A stretch of DNA of 64,000 bases from Cladocopium goreaui (GCA_947184155.2 CAMXCT020000313.1:141972-205971), one strand, 5' to 3'. Positions 1 through 11,961 are shown, numbered from the stretch's first letter. The notes: a model not told the origin generated them from the sequence alone. A program made the numbers and translations.

Positions 1-239
1 ATGGCTATGTTAGTCATAACCAGAGGGTAACATCTATAATAGTAAATCAGGCATCTATAATAGTAAATCAAACAGTACTAGATGTTATAGATATACTATA
101 GATACTAATAATACCAGTAGTACCGCACAAGGCGGTGGCGGAAGTTTCAAAAATAGGAAACCTATAGGAGAGGTTGGTTGTTGTGAATCAGGGATGGCAG
201 AGCGAATCCACTGATGGACCGAAAGGTGCTTGAGGTCTC

Positions 240-515
240 CTCTCTTTCGCTCTCTTTCTCTGACTATCTACCTACCTATCTATCTTCTATGTATCTGTCT
301 ATCTGTCGATCTATCTATCTATCTATCTCTCTCTCTCTCGCTTTCATCTGTCTATCTGTCTAGCTGTCTACCTGTCTATCTGTCTATCTATCTATCTATC
401 TGTCTGTCTGTCTGTCTATCTCTCTCTCTCTCTCTCGCTTTCATCTGTCTATCTGTCTAGCTGTCTATCTGTCTATCCATCTATCTATCTATCTGTCTTT
501 CTGTCTGCCCGTCTA
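240..515. repeat. CTAT/CTGT/CTCT microsatellite
   Basis: Tetranucleotide and dinucleotide tract inside composite copy A. The open frame across it is only a product of the repeat. Confidence 0.9.
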
Positions 516-529
516 TCTGTGGTGCAGTG

Positions 530-865
530 TCATTCAGTGTAATGTAGTGTAGTGTAATGTAGTGTAGTGGAGTGTAGTGGAATGTATTGTAGTGTAGTGT
601 AATGTAGTGTAGTGTAATTTAGTGTAGTGTAATTTAGTGTAGTGGAGTGTAGTGGAGTGTAGTGGAGTGTAGTGGAGTGTAGTGTAGTTGTGTAGTTGTA
701 GTTGTAGTTGTAGTTGTAGTGTTGTGGAGTGTAGTGTAGTGTAATGTAGTGTAGTGTAGTGGAGTGTAGTGTAGTGTAATGTAGTGTAGTGTAGTGTAAT
801 TTAGTGTAGTGGAGTGTAGTGTAGTGTAGTGTAATTTAGTGTAGTGGAGTGTAGTGTAGTGAAGC
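530..865. repeat. TAGTG-rich simple repeat
   Basis: Degenerate GTAGTGTAGTGTAATG array inside composite copy A, with a short TAGTTG run near 690-720. Confidence 0.9.
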
Positions 866-879
866 GAAGCGAAGCGACA

Positions 880-1145
880 TCTGAACCTCCAAAAGTGGTC
901 CGAACCCCTGGTCTTTTTAACATTTTGACTTCGACATGTGCTTCGCGCCACAACGGCGTGCACTTTTTCCACATCTCAACTTTCAAAATTTTGTACATTT
1001 TGACTTCGAAATGTGCTTTGCGCCACAACGGCGTGCACTTTTTGGACATCTCAACTTCCAAAAGTGGTCCGAACCTGGTGTGCTTTGTTCATTTTGACTT
1101 CGAAATGTGCTTCGCGCCACAACGGCGTGCAATTTTTCATCTCTC
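880..1145. repeat. Three ~90-bp units with the GCGCCACAACGGCGTGCA core
   Basis: The unit carries CTCAACTTCCAAAAGTGGTCC followed by TTTGACTTCGAAATGTGC and the GCGCCACAACGGCGTGCA core. The same unit recurs at 23790-24380 and 46540-47110. Frames stay open on both strands but nothing supports translation. Confidence 0.85.
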
Positions 1146-1402
1146 ATCTGGCCAGCTGGCTCCGCACCCGCCGGTTTAGCGAGCTTACTTTTCGACCCTC
1201 CGGAGCCACAACTCATTGGAAAAACACAGTGTTTCGCGACTTTCCTACCTTTTCGCGCATCTGCATCTTCATTCTTCTGACTCTTTCTCTTCTCTGACCT
1301 TCTCTCTTCTGTGACCCTTCCCATCTCTACTTTTCATCTGTCCATATTATCGGAAGTTTGACTTCTAAACTTCCTTCGATTCGCCTTCGATTACTAATAT
1401 TA

Positions 1403-1453
1403 CTTCAACTTCAAGGATCAGCGCAAGTCTTGCGCTGATCCTTGAAGTTGAAG
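1403..1453. repeat. Perfect 25-bp inverted repeat
   Basis: Arms 1403-1427 and 1429-1453 are exact reverse complements with a one-base spacer. It lies between the end of composite copy A and the inferred donor of the 1461-1535 exon, so it would sit near the start of that exon's intron on the minus strand. Confidence 0.9.
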
Positions 1454-1460
1454 CAAGATC

Positions 1461-1535
1461 CTTGTGGCGCCCAGAAGTGCCGCGCCGCTTTTCGCTTAGC
1501 CGCTTTCGTTCCCGCGGATCAGCGGATGGGATCCC
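1461..1535 (-). CDS. Internal exon, unidentified basic protein
   Basis: On the minus strand an AG acceptor (ATCAACCCAG) opens an uninterrupted 25-codon GC-rich segment. It begins GIPSADPRERKRLSEKRR and ends at a candidate GA donor after CACAAG. It is highly basic and shows no recognisable domain. A family A inverted-repeat element (1594-1700) lies just upstream in the transcript sense. Function unknown. Confidence 0.5.
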
Positions 1536-1593
1536 CTGGGTTGATTACGTAAACAGAGCTGTTTTCGTAAGTCACATTCGATGATCTTAGAAA

Positions 1594-1700
1594 TACCCTC
1601 TGGTAATTTAACAGTTTGCTATTGAAAATGGCCATTTGTAGTTGATTTTCCCATTACAAATGGTAATTTTCCATAGCTATGTTAGTTTACCGGACGGTAT
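1594..1700. mobile_element. Family A inverted-repeat element (introner-like)
   Basis: Starts TACCCTCTGGTAATTTAACA and ends with the near reverse complement (GCTATGTTAGTTTACC, then GGTA). The internal part is AT-rich and includes GAAAATGGCCATTT. It is the first of about 18 related ~100-130 bp elements in the window. Confidence 0.7.
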
Positions 1701-4404
1701 ATGAGGAATCATTGACTTAGAATATCTGTGATATCTGTGATATATTTCTAAGATAATCTCTGAAAATAACTATGTCCTTAAAATATCTGTTACTTAGAAT
1801 AGTATTGGATATGTATTGGATATAGGAGTGCAAATACAAAGCCCCAACCAATCATGATATCATGGCATCCTTCACATCGTTGCACCAAACCTCTCAGCTC
1901 TGCTGAGAAACCTCAACGTCACGGGAAGAAAACAAGGTCAAACATGGTGATGTTTTGAATGGGGATTGAAAGTAACATGGTGAGTGAATTTTGAAGATGT
2001 TCGAAACCAAAATAATTTTTTGACATACCGGACAGTAACAATATGTATGTGTATATATATATATACATTTGGGGCATGTAAAATCATTACCCCCCATCAA
2101 ACGTGGGGGTACCCCATTTATGTATAGTGAATCTCCAGATCATCATGTGGATACAGCAACAGAAAGATAGGAACGTAAGATTCTACCAAATTTGTTAGCA
2201 ATTACTGTTCAATCTTTTTGGGGGCTACCTATCATGAAATTGATAATGACAGAAACTGCATGGAGAGCCCCAAGATTTGTGAAACCTCCGAGTGAATATA
2301 TTACCATGGCGATGGAACGGCCGCCATGGAACATCACATGAATATCACATGATGAATACGAATTACTATGATCGTTGCTACAGGGAAGTAAAAAGTGACG
2401 GCTGCATTGCAGTCTTTAGCTGTGAAAACCGTTACTATAGATCTATAGCAACCCCCAAAGAGATAGAAAAGTGTTTCCAGGATGTTTCCAGGATGACATT
2501 TGCTAAATATTTCCAGGTCTCCCATGGTTTCAAAATGTCTTTGTCGTTGCGACGTTGCCGTGTCCCAACAATGGGATCCCAGATCCCGACGAACCAAAGC
2601 ACCGTTTTCCAATCCGGGTCTTCTGGAGAGACCGTCGATCTTCTTTCCGCGAAAAAAACGTTTTTGTTGGTGAAAAAAAAGGTTGAAAAAATGTTGCCAG
2701 TGTTTTAGAATAGTGGTATATATAATAGTAATGGTTAATAGGTGATTTATTGTGCATAGTAATTGCCACCGTATTAATAATCTAGTGGTTATATAATGGT
2801 GGTCAATAGTGGGTCAGTGGTAATGTTGGTTGATATTGTAATTGTTGGTAACGTTCAATCTCCATAGTTGGGTATTCCTTGCAGCTCCAAACACCTTCTG
2901 AGACACTCAGGGCTTGGCACTTGGAGTCGAAACACCATCTCAGAGGGTATCGACCGGAAAAAAATGCATGGGAGTTATACTGATGTATAGCACCTCCCCC
3001 CAAAAAATTCCACACTTCATGTACTTTACCAACCTTTATCCCATTTATCACTCTATTTCCGTCCGATGTTTCGGTCCATTAACTTTACCAACCTAATCTG
3101 GCCATCCCCATGGGCCCCATGGGCCCCATGGGCCCCATGGGCCCCGGCCACAAATGGCCACTGGCCGACACGGGTTGCCTCAAAAGACGCCCGAGAAGGT
3201 CACCAGGTTGTCACAGACGTTGTTCCGCAATCCTGGGACTCGGTGAGACTCGGTGACTCGGTGACTCGGTTTTCCCTCCGCTGGTCATCGAACTATGTGG
3301 GTGAATTTCAAGTGCCTTTGGTTGGAGGATGTTTCAAGATGTAAACGTTGTGCTTCTTTTTGATTCACAAACTTTGAACAGTTTTTGGAGGTTCATCATC
3401 TACTATTAATGGATTTGGCATGAACTGAGGGTTTTTGAACAACAGAAAATGGCCATATCACCTGCCAAGAAGGAAAGAAATGGGGTTTCACCAGCAAAAT
3501 AGAAGCGCTGCATGGAAACTAAGACGATCCTTCTAGATGTCAGCAAACAATATTGGGCAACATCACCATGATTGGCACGCATTATTTGCACATGGTACTC
3601 CAATGCAAATAATCAGCAAATCATCACATGTCACATACTGTGGTTGCAGGAGTTCTGCTGCAGTTACGCACTGTCGGCTCCATTTTGCCTCGCGAACCAA
3701 AGTGTATCTTAGTTTGGGCCATTTCAAGTTGCCCATACCCAATTTGTCAGGCCGAGTTGATGCAAACTACTGCCTGGAAGAATCTAAGAAAGAGTGGACC
3801 GAAAGAAAGTGGGCCAAAAAAGGGATTCGAACTATGGTCAAGTTTGATTGCTGATGCTTCTTCGATGGTATGCTTAATCTGGGGCCAAACAAATCTGGTC
3901 CTTTAGAACTTAAACTTGTCATTGTCATGCGTTCCATTAAACCACATTAAACCCTCTGGATATATCTGACATCATTACACATAAGTAAACCATGAAACAT
4001 CATCAACCATCAGTAGCCCATCATAATTCACCCTCAAAAAAGTTCGCCCCTTTGGTGATGACGTCTGTCCTCCCTGCCAGGTGCTGGTGGCTTCGCTTTC
4101 TTTGGGCATTGGGGCCTGGTAGCAACGAAGCAAAAAAATGCTCACGAAATCAAGATGTTTGTCTGTCTATAGCTGTCCCCATTTGTTGCGATCTAGTTCC
4201 CCACTGCCAAGTAGCAAGAATGGGGACGAACGTGATAAACATGCTACAAGTAGTTCCCGGGCAAGCCCGGGGCGGAAGTTTCAAATTTGAAACGCTTAAA
4301 GCCTATAGAGCGGAACAAAGACCGTGCCTATAGGTGACAGGCAAGCCTCCTGTGGATCGCAGCAACAAACTTTTGACTTGTCAACCTGATGCCATGTCTT
4401 TCGA
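1701..4404. other. No supported gene; AT-rich spacer
   Basis: Nothing here has exon-like composition with splice signals on either strand. A short ATGGGCCCC repeat lies at 3107-3144 and a CGGTGACT repeat at 3240-3270. Two short frames (3537-3854 and 3628-3906) lack support. Confidence 0.4.
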
Positions 4405-4865
4405 ATGTTGAATCTTTTCTCATTTCATCTGATCTCATCGCATCGCAGCTTCCCTTGGAAATTGCTCATTGAATCCCTCTGTCACCGCAGTCTGTGTCAT
4501 CCCACCTCATCTCAACTCATCTCATGTCTTCTGATTCTTTTAACCTCATCTCACCTCATCCCATCTGATGTTTTCTCTCCCTTTCTCAGCTCTTCTCAGC
4601 TGATCACAACTGTTCTCACCTCTTCTCATGTCACCTAAGCTTTCTCAGCTCTTCTCATCTCATCTCAGCCGTTCAGGTTTTCACAGCTCTTATCAACTCT
4701 TCTCAGCTCTCCGCAGCTCAAGTAAGCTCATCTTATGTGTCTTCTCTCCTCTTCTCACATCTTCTGAGCTCTTCTCACATCTACTCAGCTGAACTCAGCT
4801 CTTGTCAGCTCGTCTCACCTCATCTGAGCTCTTCTCAGCGCACTCTCAAATCATCTCACCTTTTC
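4405..4865. repeat. Degenerate CTCATCTCAGCTCTT-type repeat
   Basis: Pyrimidine-rich array of TCTCA, TCAGCTC and CTCATC words of irregular period. No gene signal. Confidence 0.75.
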
Positions 4866-4929
4866 TCTGGCCCAAAACCTGCTCCAAAAACGGACCTCGG
4901 CGCCAAAGCAAGCAACCCCCGCGCTTTCC

Positions 4930-5700
4930 ACAGAGAAGATTTGACACGGAGAAGCTTTTACACACAGCAAGCTTTTGCACAGATAAGCTTGTACACGCAG
5001 AAGCTTTTACACAGAGTTTTAGTCACAGCAAGCTTTTACGCAAAGCAAGCTTTGCACACAGCAAGCTTTTACCCAGAAAATCTTTTGCACACGGAAGCTT
5101 TTACACAGAAGCCTTTACACAGAGAAGCTTCTCCACACAGCAAGCTTTGACACAAAGAAGCGCCTACACAGAAAAGCTTTTACACACAGAAAGCTTTTAC
5201 ACAGAAGCGTTTACACAGCTTTTACACACAGCGAGCCTTCACGCAAAGAAGCTCCTACACAGAAAAGCTTTTACACAGAGAAGCTTTTGCACACGGAAAG
5301 CTTTCACACAAAGAACCCCTAACAGAGAGAACCATTTACACAGAGGAGCTTTTACGCAGCTTTTACAAACAGCAAGCCTTCACGCAGAGAAGCTTTTACA
5401 CACAGAAAGCTTTTACACACAGCAAACTTTTACACTCAGAAGCTTTTACACACAGCAAGCTTTTACACAGAGAAGCTTTTACACAGAGAAGCCCTTTCAC
5501 AAAGAAGCATTTACACAGAGAAGCTTTTACACACAGCACACTTTTACACACAGAAGCTTTTACACACAGCCAGCTTTTACACAGAGAAGCTTTGCACACA
5601 GAAGCTTTTACACACAGCAAGCTTTTACAGAGAAGCTTTTAAACAGGCAAGCTTTTGCAGACAGAAGCTTTTACACACAGCAAGCTTTTAAACTGAGAAA
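4930..5700. repeat. ~15-bp minisatellite, AGCTTTTACACACAG type
   Basis: Dozens of copies of AGCTTTTACACACAGA/GCA variants. Many units are 15 bp, so frames stay open on both strands; the 377-codon frame at 4802-5935 is produced by the repeat. A related array lies at 41345-42065. Confidence 0.9.
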
Positions 5701-6060
5701 ATCTGCTAACAAATCACTATCGTTATGTTCACCGCTTCCAGCCAGATCCTATAAAACAATGGAATATTTTTTTTCCTCAAAAAATGTGAAAAAATGTAAA
5801 CCAAAAAAGCAACCAGAAAAAAAAAAAACAAATCAAAAAGCAAAAATAATGCAAAAAAAAATGCAAAACAAAACAAAACAAAATACAAAAGCAAAGGCAA
5901 AAGGAACATATAAGAAGCAAAACTTCAAATCTTAATCTGTATTTGGTTGCAAAAGCAAATACCTGGCCTCATGCAAACAAATATTCAAATTACCAGCAGC
6001 AAGCAATAGCAAAAAAAAATACGAAAAGTTAGCTAAGAAGTTATGACTTAGTAACTTAGT
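5700..6060. repeat. A-rich tract, related in inverse to 9560-9800
   Basis: AAATCACTATCGTTATGTTCACC and a poly(A)-like tract of CAAAAAA words follow the minisatellite. The reverse complement of this stretch resembles 9560-9800, so the two form a degenerate inverted pair. Confidence 0.55.
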
Positions 6061-6460
6061 TATAATTACAGGTTATTATAATCGAGTTATAATTATAACT
6101 CTATAGGAGCACCATAGAAACGAAAACTGCACAACCATAAGTCCAAATTGGGAACCGGTCACCCTGCAACAAGGCTAAAAAAAGGAAATGACGGAAATGA
6201 AATGCCTGGATGAACCGGCCATTGCTCACGAACTTTGTCACAGTTGGCAGTGGGACAGCTCTGCACGGCTTAACTCTAGACTCTAGAGACTCTAGATTCT
6301 CTGGACGTTTGCCTCTTGTCTTGGCAGGGCATGTTGTCAAACACTCCCAGTCCGATCATATAAAAAAAATCTAGTTGCATCTGTGCCTACAAAATTACAA
6401 TCAGGGCCCAAGGGACTAGCTCTATAGATGCGCTGCTACAGTTTGCCATTTTCTTTACAA

Positions 6461-7358
6461 AAACTAGATCTGTATTGTTTCTTCTGTGCTGGTGTCCTCA
6501 GTTCAGTAAAGGGTTTTTTCCTGGGAGTCTTGCCTGGCGAGTTAAAAAATTTGAGGTCTGCCTTGGAAACTGGAGTGCTGCATTTTTTTGAGGTCAGAAA
6601 AAACTAGATCTGTATTGTTTCTTCTGTGCTGGTGTCCTCAGTTCAGTAAAGGGTTTTTTCCTGGGAGTCTTGCCTGGCGAGTTAAGAAATTTGAGGTCTG
6701 CCTTGGAAAGTGGAGTGCTGCAATTTTTTGAGATCAGAAAAAACTAGATCTGTATTGTTTCTTCTGTGCTGGTGTCCTCAGTAAAGGGTTTTTTCCTGGG
6801 AGTCTTGCCTGGCGAGTTAAGAAATTTGAGGTCTGCCTTGGAAACTGGAGTGCTGCAATTTTTTGAGGTCAGAAAAAACTAGATCTGTATTGTTTCTTCT
6901 GTGCTGGTGTCCTCAGTTCAGTAAAGGGTTTTTTCCTGGGAGTCTTGCCTGGCGAGTTAAGAAATTTGAGGTCTGCCTTGGAAAGTGGAGTGCTGCAATT
7001 TTTTGAGATCAGAAAAAACTAGATCTGTATTGTTTCTTCTGTGCTGGTGTCCTCAGTAAAGGGTTTTTTCCTGGGAGTCTTGCCTGGCGAGTTAAGAAAT
7101 TTGAGGTCTGCCTTGGAAACTGGAGTGCTGCAATTTTTTGAGGTCAGAAAAAACTAGATCTGTATTGTTTCTTCTGTGCTGGTGCCCTCAGTTCAGTAAA
7201 GGGTTTTGTCCTGGGAGTCTTGCCTGGCGAGTTAAAAAAATTTGAGGTCTGCCTTGGAAACTGGAGTGCTGCAATTTTTTGAGGTCAGAAAAAAACTAGA
7301 TCTGTATTGTTTCTTCTGTGCTGGTGTCCTCAGTTCAGTAAAGGGTTTTGTCCTGGGA
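6461..7358. repeat. ~140-bp minisatellite, seven copies
   Basis: Units begin AAACTAGATCTGTATTGTTTC at 6461, 6601, 6741, 6876, 7016, 7151 and about 7293. Spacings are 140, 140, 135, 140, 135 and 142; the 135-bp units lack TTCAG after CCTCAG. The last copy is truncated. No coding frame. Confidence 0.95.
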
Positions 7359-7690
7359 CAATTTGCTTAAGGACAAATTTTGCTTAAGGAAAAAAAATGC
7401 TAAGGGATTTTTTTTGCTTAAAGAAAAATTTTGCTAAGGGACACGTTTTGCTAAGGGAAAAATTTTGCTTAAGGAAAATTTTGGTTTAAGGACAATTTCT
7501 GTTAAAGGAAAAAAAATGTTAAGGGAAATTGTTTGCTTAAGGAAAATTTTTGCTAAGGGACACGTTTTTCTAAGGGAAAAAAAATTGCTTAAGGACAAAT
7601 TTTGCTAAAGGAAAAATTGTGCTAAGGGAAAATTTGTGCTAAGGGAAAATTTTTGCTAAGGGAACATCCTTGCTTAAGGACAAATTTTTC
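7359..7690. repeat. GCTAAGGGAAAAATTTT-type short tandem repeat
   Basis: Degenerate ~20-25 bp units built from TGCTTAAGGACAAATTT and GCTAAGGGAAAA. It begins exactly where the last 140-bp unit breaks off. Confidence 0.8.
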
Positions 7691-7734
7691 TACGTGCGTC
7701 CAGGCGGTTCAGTGGTGAGCTCCCTTTTTTCCCC

Positions 7735-7940
7735 TTTTTATTCCCTTTTTTTTTGCTTTTTGTTTTTGCTGCTCTGGTTGGGTCGCATTTTTTTCGCATT
7801 TTTTTCGCATTTTTTTGCATTTTTTTTTGTGATTTGTTTTTTTTTGCATTTTTTTCGCATTTTTTTTTCGATTTGTTTTTTTTGTTTTTTTTTGGCATAT
7901 TTTTTCGGATTTGTTTTTTTTTTGTTTTTTTTTGAGCTCA
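7735..7940. repeat. T-rich low-complexity tract
   Basis: Runs of T broken by CGCA, GCA or CGG. Lysine-rich or phenylalanine-rich frames here are compositional artefacts. Confidence 0.9.
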
Positions 7941-7991
7941 AAAAAGTTGCCCTGGAGTGACTCCTCTTCGACGAGGTAGTCACACATCTCT

Positions 7992-8128
7992 GCCTGCCTG
8001 TCACGCAGAGTTTTGGCAACCAGTACTCGATCAGCTGGAGCTCACGTTCTTTCCTTGAGATCTCTGTTCAAAAAAAATCGCTTACCCAGCTACGTGCTGG
8101 TTGCCAAAACTCCGCGTGACAGGCAGGC
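7992..8128. repeat. Inverted repeat with 32-bp arms
   Basis: 7992-8023 and 8097-8128 are reverse complements with a single mismatch, around GTCACGCAGAGTTTTGGCAA. The loop is ~73 bp. It may be a small foldback element. Confidence 0.85.
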
Positions 8129-8236
8129 CAGTTATATAACTCTTCTCACCAAACAGTCCCAGTCAAAAAAAATAGTTGTAGTTCAGCTTAGTTCACTCAA
8201 GTTGCGGTTTTGCAAACAGGAATTTGTTCATGCGAC

Positions 8237-8312
8237 AAAAATCCATGTGAATAAATCCATGTGAATAAATCCATGCGAGTAAATCCATGCAAATAAATCC
8301 ATGCAAAAAACC
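8237..8312. repeat. ~14-bp AATAAATCCATG tandem repeat
   Basis: About five copies of ATCCATG(T/C)(G/A)AATAA. No gene signal. Confidence 0.8.
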
Positions 8313-8904
8313 ATGGCCAAAAAAAAGGTTAAATCTGAAAATACACCACCACCACCTGGACAGATGTCTAAGTCTAAGACACCACATGACTGCATTTACA
8401 AATTACATGAAAAAAACATGGTCCAAAAAAATATGTTCCATGAGGTTCTTGGTATAACGGTTATCGGTTCTCAGCTATGTTTGATTTCATTTTTTCTGGC
8501 TAGCCGCTAGCCATATAACAAAAAATCACAACATCAACTATCAGGTAACTATCCCACATATGAGCATCACCAACTAGATCAGTTAAAACTAAGCAGCTAA
8601 ACTATCTAAACCGGTAACCATTGTTTAAAATTAAAAAAATAGTTATATTATATCTAAAATCTAAATTATATCAGTTTATTTGGTTTGCCTTGGTAACGCT
8701 ATGTTGTGCCCCGTGGCACTATGTGTGTGTGTGTGCGTGGTTCTTGTTTTTTTGCTCTGCATGCCTGCCACCGCCTCCCTCCTGCCTCCAACCTTTCACA
8801 CACTGACTCACTACACTGTACATTACACTGAACACTGTACACTGCACACTGTACACAATTCTTTCACACCTTCAATGACTTCAAGTCGACTCAAACCACA
8901 ACTC

Positions 8905-9190
8905 TTTCTTCTAGTTGTTGTAGGGGTAGTGGTAGTGGTTTGTGGTTGAAGTTGTAGTTACAATTGCAGCAATTGCAGTTGTAGTTGCGTCTGTAGTTTC
9001 TAGTTGTAGGTCTTGTATTTTGCAGGTGTAGTTGTAATGTAATGATATGTAGTAGTTAGGTTGTAGATTGCAGTTGTGGTTGTATAGTGTGTAGTTGTAG
9101 GTTAGGTTGAAGTTGTAATTTTCTTGTAGCGGCGTTGTGGAGCGCAGTTGTAGTTGTAGTAGTGATTGTTGTAGTACTGATCATTGTAAT
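8905..9190. repeat. GTAGTTGTAG-rich low-complexity DNA
   Basis: Dispersed TAGTTGTAG and TTGTAGTT words; compositional only. The surrounding 8313-9560 has no supported gene. Confidence 0.7.
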
Positions 9191-9559
9191 TTTGTGTAAT
9201 GTTTTCTGTTTTCCCAAATCAAGCAATTCTGCAAGACTTCCTCAATTTGGGAAGTTGACAACATCAAAACAATTTTTCCAATATGTCACAAAGCGACAAA
9301 GCAATTTTGTGACGCCAGGCTTGATTCAAAAATGAAATGTTTTGTATACCATTTGCTACATACTTTATAGTATACTATCTGATATCTGTATTTCAATACT
9401 ATATCTGTATATCAGATATAATATATCCAATTTGATATTGCGGATTTCACATCCAGCTAGTGACTTTATGTTGTGTCTACTTATTATAATTGTGATTGTC
9501 TACTTATTCTGAAGAGATTGCAATTATAACTATAGTAATTGTAGTAGAACTTTACAAAT

Positions 9560-9800
9560 TGTAAATCTAATCTTTTTTTTTCTGTTTTTCATTTTTTATT
9601 TTTTTTGGTGCTTTTTTTTGTTTTTTTTTGCTTTTTTTTTTGATTTTTTTTTGCATTTTGATTTGCTTTTTTTTTGGTTGCTTTTTTGTTTTACATTTTT
9701 TCACATTTTTTTCACAAATAAATTGATTTTCAAGTTTATAGGATTCTGGCCAACTGGTGAACATAACACTATCGCAGCCTTGATGCGGCCACTCCAAGAC
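9560..9800. repeat. T-rich tract, inverse counterpart of 5700-5930
   Basis: Poly(T) with GCTTTTTT words followed by TATAGGATTCTGGCC and GTGAACATAACACTATCG. In reverse complement this matches the order seen at 5700-5930. Confidence 0.55.
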
Positions 9801-10149
9801 GATTTACCATGTCCAGCTGCAAAAGACGATAGTATTACGATGTATTATGCACGCAGCCGCGGCGCCAAGCAACCTTGACGCAGCCACTACAATGCGATCT
9901 GCAAAGACGGAGTTGCGAAACACAATAGAAATTCGCGCAATGGCATCAGAAATTGCAGCTCCAAAACCGGATCTCGGCGCCAAAGCAAAAAAAAAGACGA
10001 TTTTGAAGCACTTTTTAAAAGGATTTTTTAATGGAAAATCAGCAGCGCCAAAATTCAGAAAATCTGCTGCTGACAAATCACTATTGGAGCCTTGCTGCAG
10101 CCATTCCAACACGCGGCCATTCCAATACTTGCAAACCACAATAGGAAAA

Positions 10150-10850
10150 ACGCATTTCTTGCGAGACTTCCTTCAAAAAGTAAAAGTTGAGATGCGAAAA
10201 CGAAGCTTTCGTGCGAGACTTCCTTTAAAAAGTGAAAGTGGAAGATGTGAAAACCAAGCTTTCGTGCTAGACCTCCTTTAAAATCTGAAAGTTGAAGATG
10301 TGAAAGCGAAGCTTTCGTGGGCGACTTCCCTCAAAAAGTGAAAGTTAAAGATGTGAAACCGAAGCTTGCGTGCGAGATGTCCCTCAAAAAGTGAAATTGG
10401 AAGATGTGAAAACGAAGCTTTCGGGCGAGGCTTCCTTCAAATTTTGAAAGCTCAAGTGGTGAAAATGAAGCCTGAACTGTCAGTTCCACTGCAGGGCCGA
10501 TCCGAGAATGATCCCGGTTCAAACGAACGTGTTCCGAAATCGTCCGCCGGATAAGCTTCCCCATTCATCTTGCAGGACACGTTTTGTCCTGCAAAACGCA
10601 GCATTTCGTGCATCCGCTATCTCTCAAAAACGCATTTCGTGCGAGACTTCCCTCAAAAAGTGAAAGTTAAAGATGTGAAAACGAAGCTTTCGTGCGAGAA
10701 GTCCCTCAAAAAGTGACAGTTGAAGATGTGAAAGCGAAGCTTTCGTGCAAGACTTCCCTCAAAAAGTGAAAGTTGAAGATGTGAAAACGAAGTTTTTGTG
10801 CGAGAAGTCCCTCAAAATCTGAAAATCGAAGATGTGAAAATGAAGCCTGA
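10150..10850. repeat. ~53-bp degenerate tandem repeat
   Basis: Units carry CGAAGCTTTCGTGCGAGACTT, then CCCTCAAAAAGTGAAAGTTG and AAGATGTGAAAA. The array is interrupted at about 10450-10620. No coding evidence. Confidence 0.85.
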
Positions 10851-10854
10851 CATC

Positions 10855-10995
10855 TCTTAACTTTGACATCTCTTTGCTTTGACATCCCTTTGCTTTGACA
10901 TCTCTTTGCTTTGACATCCATTGCTCTGCGACACCCGTTGCTCTGTGACATTCATTGCTTCGTGACATCCATTGCTCTATGACAGCCATTGCACA
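10855..10995. repeat. ~16-bp TTTGACATC(T/C)C repeat
   Basis: Short tandem array of TTTGCTTTGACATCTC and later TGCTCTGTGACATCCAT variants, directly after the 53-bp array. Confidence 0.8.
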
Positions 10996-11222
10996 TCCAT
11001 TGCCATCCGTAACACGGAAGAGACGAAAATGGAAGTTGAATCTGCAGACATGGAAAGCTTTCCGATGGTCCAGCGTCCAGGGCGGTCCAACCAAGCACAG
11101 TCTGGTGGGAGAAGGACATCTTACGTCAACTTCAGTGCCAAATGGGGACTCACATTCGGATACCGGGACTCACATTCGGATATAGCAACTTAATCAATAC
11201 TGGTAATCCATTAGGATCACAC

Positions 11223-11335
11223 CCATCAAACACACAAGAAGAGGATCCATCCGGATCCGCTTCCCCTTGGGCTGCCTTCAAGTCCACATAGCCAGGACGC
11301 CAGCGTTGCACCACCAAACGCCCACAGGTGGGTTC
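11223..11335 (-). CDS. Internal exon, unidentified
   Basis: Acceptor CCCTGCAG opens 37 clean codons, starting EPTCGRLVVQRWRPGYVDLK and ending in an acidic-polar stretch (GEADPDGSSS), then a GT donor. Codons favour G or C at the third position more than the flanks do. This is the lowest-coordinate exon of the 11-22 kb series, hence the most 3' seen. No family recognised. Confidence 0.55.
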
Positions 11336-11961
11336 CTGCAGGGATGCTCAATTGGAACCAACCTTGGGGATACCATCCAGTCAGTTGACCCAGATATCCA
11401 TTCCATCCATTTTCCGTTGGTTCATGATTATTGCTGATACATCCCAACTATATGATCCCACTATGAGATCTTGGTTTTGCATTCCAATGGTATCCCGAAG
11501 TTTATCCCAAGTATGCTAGTTGTTGATTAGATCTTAATCCAATGATCTTTGTTGGCTGGGTCTTCTAACTACAGCGAATAGTTATTGGATGAATACTTGA
11601 ACATTGGGATATATGACATACACATGCATATATAATATTCTTCGATGATATATTATTATTCAATATCCCCATTGGATTATTTTGCTCATATCCTCCATTG
11701 TCATCCAACATAGCTTGCCGGAGAATCCCCCAATTAGTTCAATGATTTTCCCACTAATTAAAACCTGCATTTAGCTCGGGGATTTTGCAGCCACGCTTGA
11801 TTACCTCATAAACCCCATAAATTCCCATCAAATCCCATTGAGTACCATCAAATCCCATTAAATCCCATGAAATCCCGTTAAACCCCTATTTGTTGATGGG
11901 TAACCCACCATTTTCCATATTTCTTCACGGTTAAACACGGTGAAACTCCACCATTTCCAGC

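Larger units (their letters stand above)
114..1394 (+). mobile_element. Composite non-coding repeat element, copy A
   Basis: First of three related copies (others at 22572-25070 minus and 45875-47371 plus). The order is conserved: a start CCAGTAGTACCGCAC, a conserved ~130-bp leader, CTAT/TCTG microsatellite, TAGTG-rich tract, ~90-bp units with GCGCCACAACGGCGTGCA, then a tail ending CTTCCTTCGAT. TAATA lies on both sides (109-113 and 1395-1399), as expected for a 5-bp target-site duplication. There are no terminal inverted repeats and no coding frame, so it is probably non-autonomous. The exact 3' end is uncertain by about 10 bp. Confidence 0.65.

Noticed and set aside
4802..5935. 377-codon open frame rich in FYTQQAFTQRS
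   Set aside because: It follows a 15-bp minisatellite that cannot produce stops in this frame; equivalent frames exist on the other strand.
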